DNA of 15,936 nt. Source: Candidatus Heimdallarchaeota archaeon LC_2. Its GTDB lineage: Archaea; Asgardarchaeota; Heimdallarchaeia; Heimdallarchaeales; Kariarchaeaceae. This document shows, in pieces, positions 13,441-15,936 of this stretch; the stretch's first letter is position 1; every line of letters begins with the position of its first letter. The stretch spans positions 1 to 15,936 of the forward strand of contig MDVR01000071.1 of NCBI GenBank assembly GCA_001940725.1, given 5' to 3'. The position numbers and the translations under genes were made by a program. The notes under the pieces were generated by a model. It had not been told where the DNA came from. It did no database searches and saw only the letters and a list, made by a program, of their open reading frames with translations.

Positions 13441-15936
13441 CTATGTTTTGAGTGATTTTCGTTTCATGTATAGGGTTCCTCCACCAACTATAGATGAAAT
13501 TACAATTAAACCAATGAAGAAGGGTGATAAGACATTATTATCTGAATCTGAACCTGTTGTTGAGTTGGAAGTAGTAACAGTTGATGAAAAATCGTTTGTA
13601 GATGTATTTGGTTTAGTAGTGGTTATATCGATTGAGAATTCTAGAACTACAGATATCTTCACTAATGAAGGAAAAGAATTTCCACCAGCATCTACAACCC
13701 TTAGAGTAATAAATTTGGTACCTATAGTGTAAAATTGAAGAGAGATGTCAATATCTGAATCCCCATCCCAATTCCCCGTTTCATTAATTACACCATTAAT
13801 AGAAAGTTCATATAAACCCGAAGTGATATCTTCAATCTCCCAATGAAGATCAAATTCTTGAAATAACAATACTTCATGATCCTCGGGTTGCGAAATAAAA
13901 AGAGGATTTGTATCGTCTGATCGAACTAAAGAGTAAGTTTGGACAAATGAATGACCTAATTGATCAATTCCACTAACAATAAACTCTGTTTCAATATAAT
14001 ATCCATTGATTAATGAAGCATCAATAGTTATTGCCTGTTGTCCAGTGACATTAATTAATGTAACTAAATCTGATCCATCTTTTTCTAATGTAAAATTATA
14101 GTAGCTCGCATCATAAACATAACCAATAGATACTTGTCCTGAGAAGACTTTTTCGGGGATTGATTCAAATAAATTTAATTCAGGCGGGTAAGCATCAAAT
14201 CTAAATATTTGAGCGAAATTGAACATTGTATTCCAACCATAGCTTGTTGACTCTATAAGATAATCTGCTTCTATAACATCTAAATCGACTAAACTGATAT
14301 TGATAATATTAGATAATGACTTTTCATTTTTATATACGATATGCCTAGCAATTACACTCAAAGTGAACTCCTGATCAGTGGCATCACCAATTCGATAATT
14401 AACTACAAAAATGTAAATTCCGGTATGTGGAATGATAACTTTGGCAGTTTCTGGATTATTAGAAGTAATAGCTCCCGGAGTTATAGAATTTTCTGACAAT
14501 AGCTCTTTATTCTCAGGTATAATATAAAGATCAAAATCAGTTGTAATTTTGGGCCATGATAATATAACGCTTAAATCCATTCCTTTTTCCAAATACATCT
14601 CGTAAGTACGTTCAAGTTCATCTTTATCATCGAGAAATTGCAATTCCTCTGAAGGAATCGTTTCTTCTTTATAGAGAAATTCAGGGCGTGATATTTTGAA
14701 GTCAGTTGGGAGATTGATATTACTAAATTCTAATATGGGATTTGAGGTCACATTTGTCCACTCCAAACCAATTGTGTCATTTGTTAAAGGGGTACCGTCA
14801 AGTAGAAATTCATTATTTGAAGTAGAGATCGATGCTACTGGTTCAGAAAAATCAGCAATTTTTTCACTAACCCAAGCAGATCTAATGCTAATTGGATCTA
14901 GTAAAACTGCCTGATCTGAAACAGCTGTTGCATGCAATGCAATTGTGAAATATCGATTATGGGTCCCTGCCAAAGTATCACCAGATAATGTATCTCCAAC
15001 TCTGTATGATGAGACATTGATCAACAATCTTTGCATTTTAGGTGACGCATTAGGCGTACTATTATAGAAACCAGACTTAATATAATTAATATTTGAAAGG
15101 GCAATCACAATTCCATCATTGTCATAAACGAAAACATCGAGAACCGTTTCTTCAAAGGTCCATTCAACCTCTATTGCTAAAGTATTTGCAGATAAGACAT
15201 CTCCAATAAATTCTAGGTCGTAAAATCTCCAATCACCACTTGATTGTCTCCAAGACCAATCAATTCCACCAAATACTGCATTATCCATTGGTCTATTGGT
15301 TAATCCATTAATTTCACTCCACCCATTACTTGAATAGTTATTAATCTGTAAAGGTACACTATATGTATAAGGAGCTAATGCATAACCACTTTTATTTCCA
15401 TTAAATTTAATGAAACCCTGATAAAAACCTGGTGTCTGATTATCATCTGGATTAATTGTAACATTATAATTCATATTATTAGAAGTTGAAAGAACAACAC
15501 CAGTATCCAAAACTCTTTTGTAAGCACGAATTCCAATGGTATATGATGCGAGTGGGATTGTATCTCCATCGTCATTATCGCGTAATACTGAATCTTGAAT
15601 AATTATAATTGTGTTCTCCGTAATAACATCTGAATTCCCGAATAAATTCAAAATAGTATAATCAGTAGATGAAAATGTTGCCCAGGTTCTTTCATTATCA
15701 TCTATAATTCCATCACCATTAAGATCTATATGCTCTCCAAGTATAAATACAAAGGAACTTCCTGCATCCCGAGTTTTAATAAAATCCTCATATGGAATTG
15801 TCAGAGTTAATTGAATAAAATCAGCTTCTTGCAGAGCAGTTAAATTAAACAAGTCCTTTATTTTATGATAATTATCATTTTCAGTTGATGTTAATAAGGA
15901 TTGGGTAGAATTATAATAAGCCTCAAATTTGTATGC
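13441..15936 (-). CDS. Large secreted, C-terminally anchored multidomain protein (5' end outside window)
   Basis: The frame is open to the last base of the window, giving at least 831 residues. The first possible start, TTG at 15852, is not convincing, because the 28 codons before it are also open and protein-like. Near the visible N-terminus, DLNGDGIIDDNE (about 15695-15730) is a dockerin/EF-hand-like calcium loop. The segment PGFYQGFIKFNGN-YTYSVPL resembles the beta-sandwich regions after the catalytic domain of archaeal subtilases. SWPKITTDFDLYIIP to TGIYIFVVNY resembles a PPC domain. Two Ig-like domains follow (DAYPPELNLF; SGLYELSINGVINETG). The end is a Thr/Ser-rich stalk, one transmembrane helix (LSPFFIGLIVISSIVGG) and a basic KRKSLKT tail. 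N-glycosylation sequons are frequent. It may be the C-terminal part of a cell-surface protease, but the catalytic part is not visible. Confidence 0.8.
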   Translation of the reverse strand, partial: AYKFEAYYNSTQSLLTSTENDNYHKIKDLFNLTALQEADFIQLTLTIPYEDFIKTRDAGSSFVFILGEHIDLNGDGIIDDNERTWATFSSTDYTILNLFGNSDVITENTIIIIQDSVLRDNDDGDTIPLASYTIGIRAYKRVLDTGVVLSTSNNMNYNVTINPDDNQTPGFYQGFIKFNGNKSGYALAPYTYSVPLQINNYSSNGWSEINGLTNRPMDNAVFGGIDWSWRQSSGDWRFYDLEFIGDVLSANTLAIEVEWTFEETVLDVFVYDNDGIVIALSNINYIKSGFYNSTPNASPKMQRLLINVSSYRVGDTLSGDTLAGTHNRYFTIALHATAVSDQAVLLDPISIRSAWVSEKIADFSEPVASISTSNNEFLLDGTPLTNDTIGLEWTNVTSNPILEFSNINLPTDFKISRPEFLYKEETIPSEELQFLDDKDELERTYEMYLEKGMDLSVILSWPKITTDFDLYIIPENKELLSENSITPGAITSNNPETAKVIIPHTGIYIFVVNYRIGDATDQEFTLSVIARHIVYKNEKSLSNIINISLVDLDVIEADYLIESTSYGWNTMFNFAQIFRFDAYPPELNLFESIPEKVFSGQVSIGYVYDASYYNFTLEKDGSDLVTLINVTGQQAITIDASLINGYYIETEFIVSGIDQLGHSFVQTYSLVRSDDTNPLFISQPEDHEVLLFQEFDLHWEIEDITSGLYELSINGVINETGNWDGDSDIDISLQFYTIGTKFITLRVVDAGGNSFPSLVKISVVLEFSIDITTTKPNTSTNDFSSTVTTSNSTTGSDSDNNVLSPFFIGLIVISSIVGGGTLYMKRKSLKT

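Noticed and set aside
13448..13732. 94-codon plus-strand ORF
   Set aside because: It lies antisense within the 3' end of the large surface-protein gene, whose stalk and transmembrane helix are clearly the coding reading.
15850..15852. TTG as the start of the large surface protein
   Set aside because: The 28 codons upstream are open and protein-like to the window edge, there is no signal peptide after this TTG, and a secreted protein needs one.

Overview
The window is AT-rich archaeal DNA and most likely comes from an Asgard archaeon. Three genes point there. One is an EAP30-family ESCRT-II subunit (12631-13314, minus). Another is ribosomal protein eS25, which occurs in TACK/Asgard archaea and eukaryotes but not in classical Euryarchaeota. 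The third is an archaeal/eukaryotic-type tRNA 2-thiolation enzyme (TtuA/NcsA/CTU1). Most genes have an AT-rich TATA-like element about 25-35 nt before the start codon and no Shine-Dalgarno (SD) sequence, consistent with leaderless archaeal transcripts. Several starts are GTG. A minority of genes have a clear SD.

Left part (1-3216). The window opens in an exact tandem repeat with a 433-bp period (1-1004). On the minus strand it makes chimeric ORFs that join the first ~35 codons of an unidentified gene to the 3' two thirds of a small muconolactone-isomerase-like gene. The only intact copy of the latter is 803-1069. It is divergent from an HxlR-type regulator (1171-1554), and the gap between them carries dyads sharing the 8-mer TTACAATA. 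Next comes a gene-poor stretch with two small proteins, one with a signal peptide and one Asn-rich and basic, and possible RNA hairpins.

Middle (3217-7122). An EamA/DMT transporter (minus) is divergent from a PAP2-family membrane phosphatase whose active-site motifs deviate. A helical protein of unknown function (5255-5644) follows. Its frame stays open after the TAA as far as a TAATG overlap with a zinc-ribbon/coiled-coil protein (5809-7122).

Information-processing part (7208-12636). This holds eS25, a beta-CASP metallo-beta-lactamase RNase and a COG2108-like radical SAM protein (both minus), a site-2-protease homologue whose HExxH motif reads HEFAK, and TtuA/NcsA. The last ends in a 6-bp convergent overlap with the ESCRT-II gene.

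Right end (13441-15936). A large secreted, C-terminally membrane-anchored multidomain protein (minus) runs off the window. Its frame stays open to the last base, so its true start lies outside.

The best candidates for follow-up are the EAP30 ESCRT-II protein, the apparent pseudo-site-2-protease, the HxlR/isomerase switch, the interrupted frame at 5255-5809, and the 433-bp tandem repeat, which may be real or an assembly artefact. I saw no tRNA, rRNA, CRISPR array or transposase.
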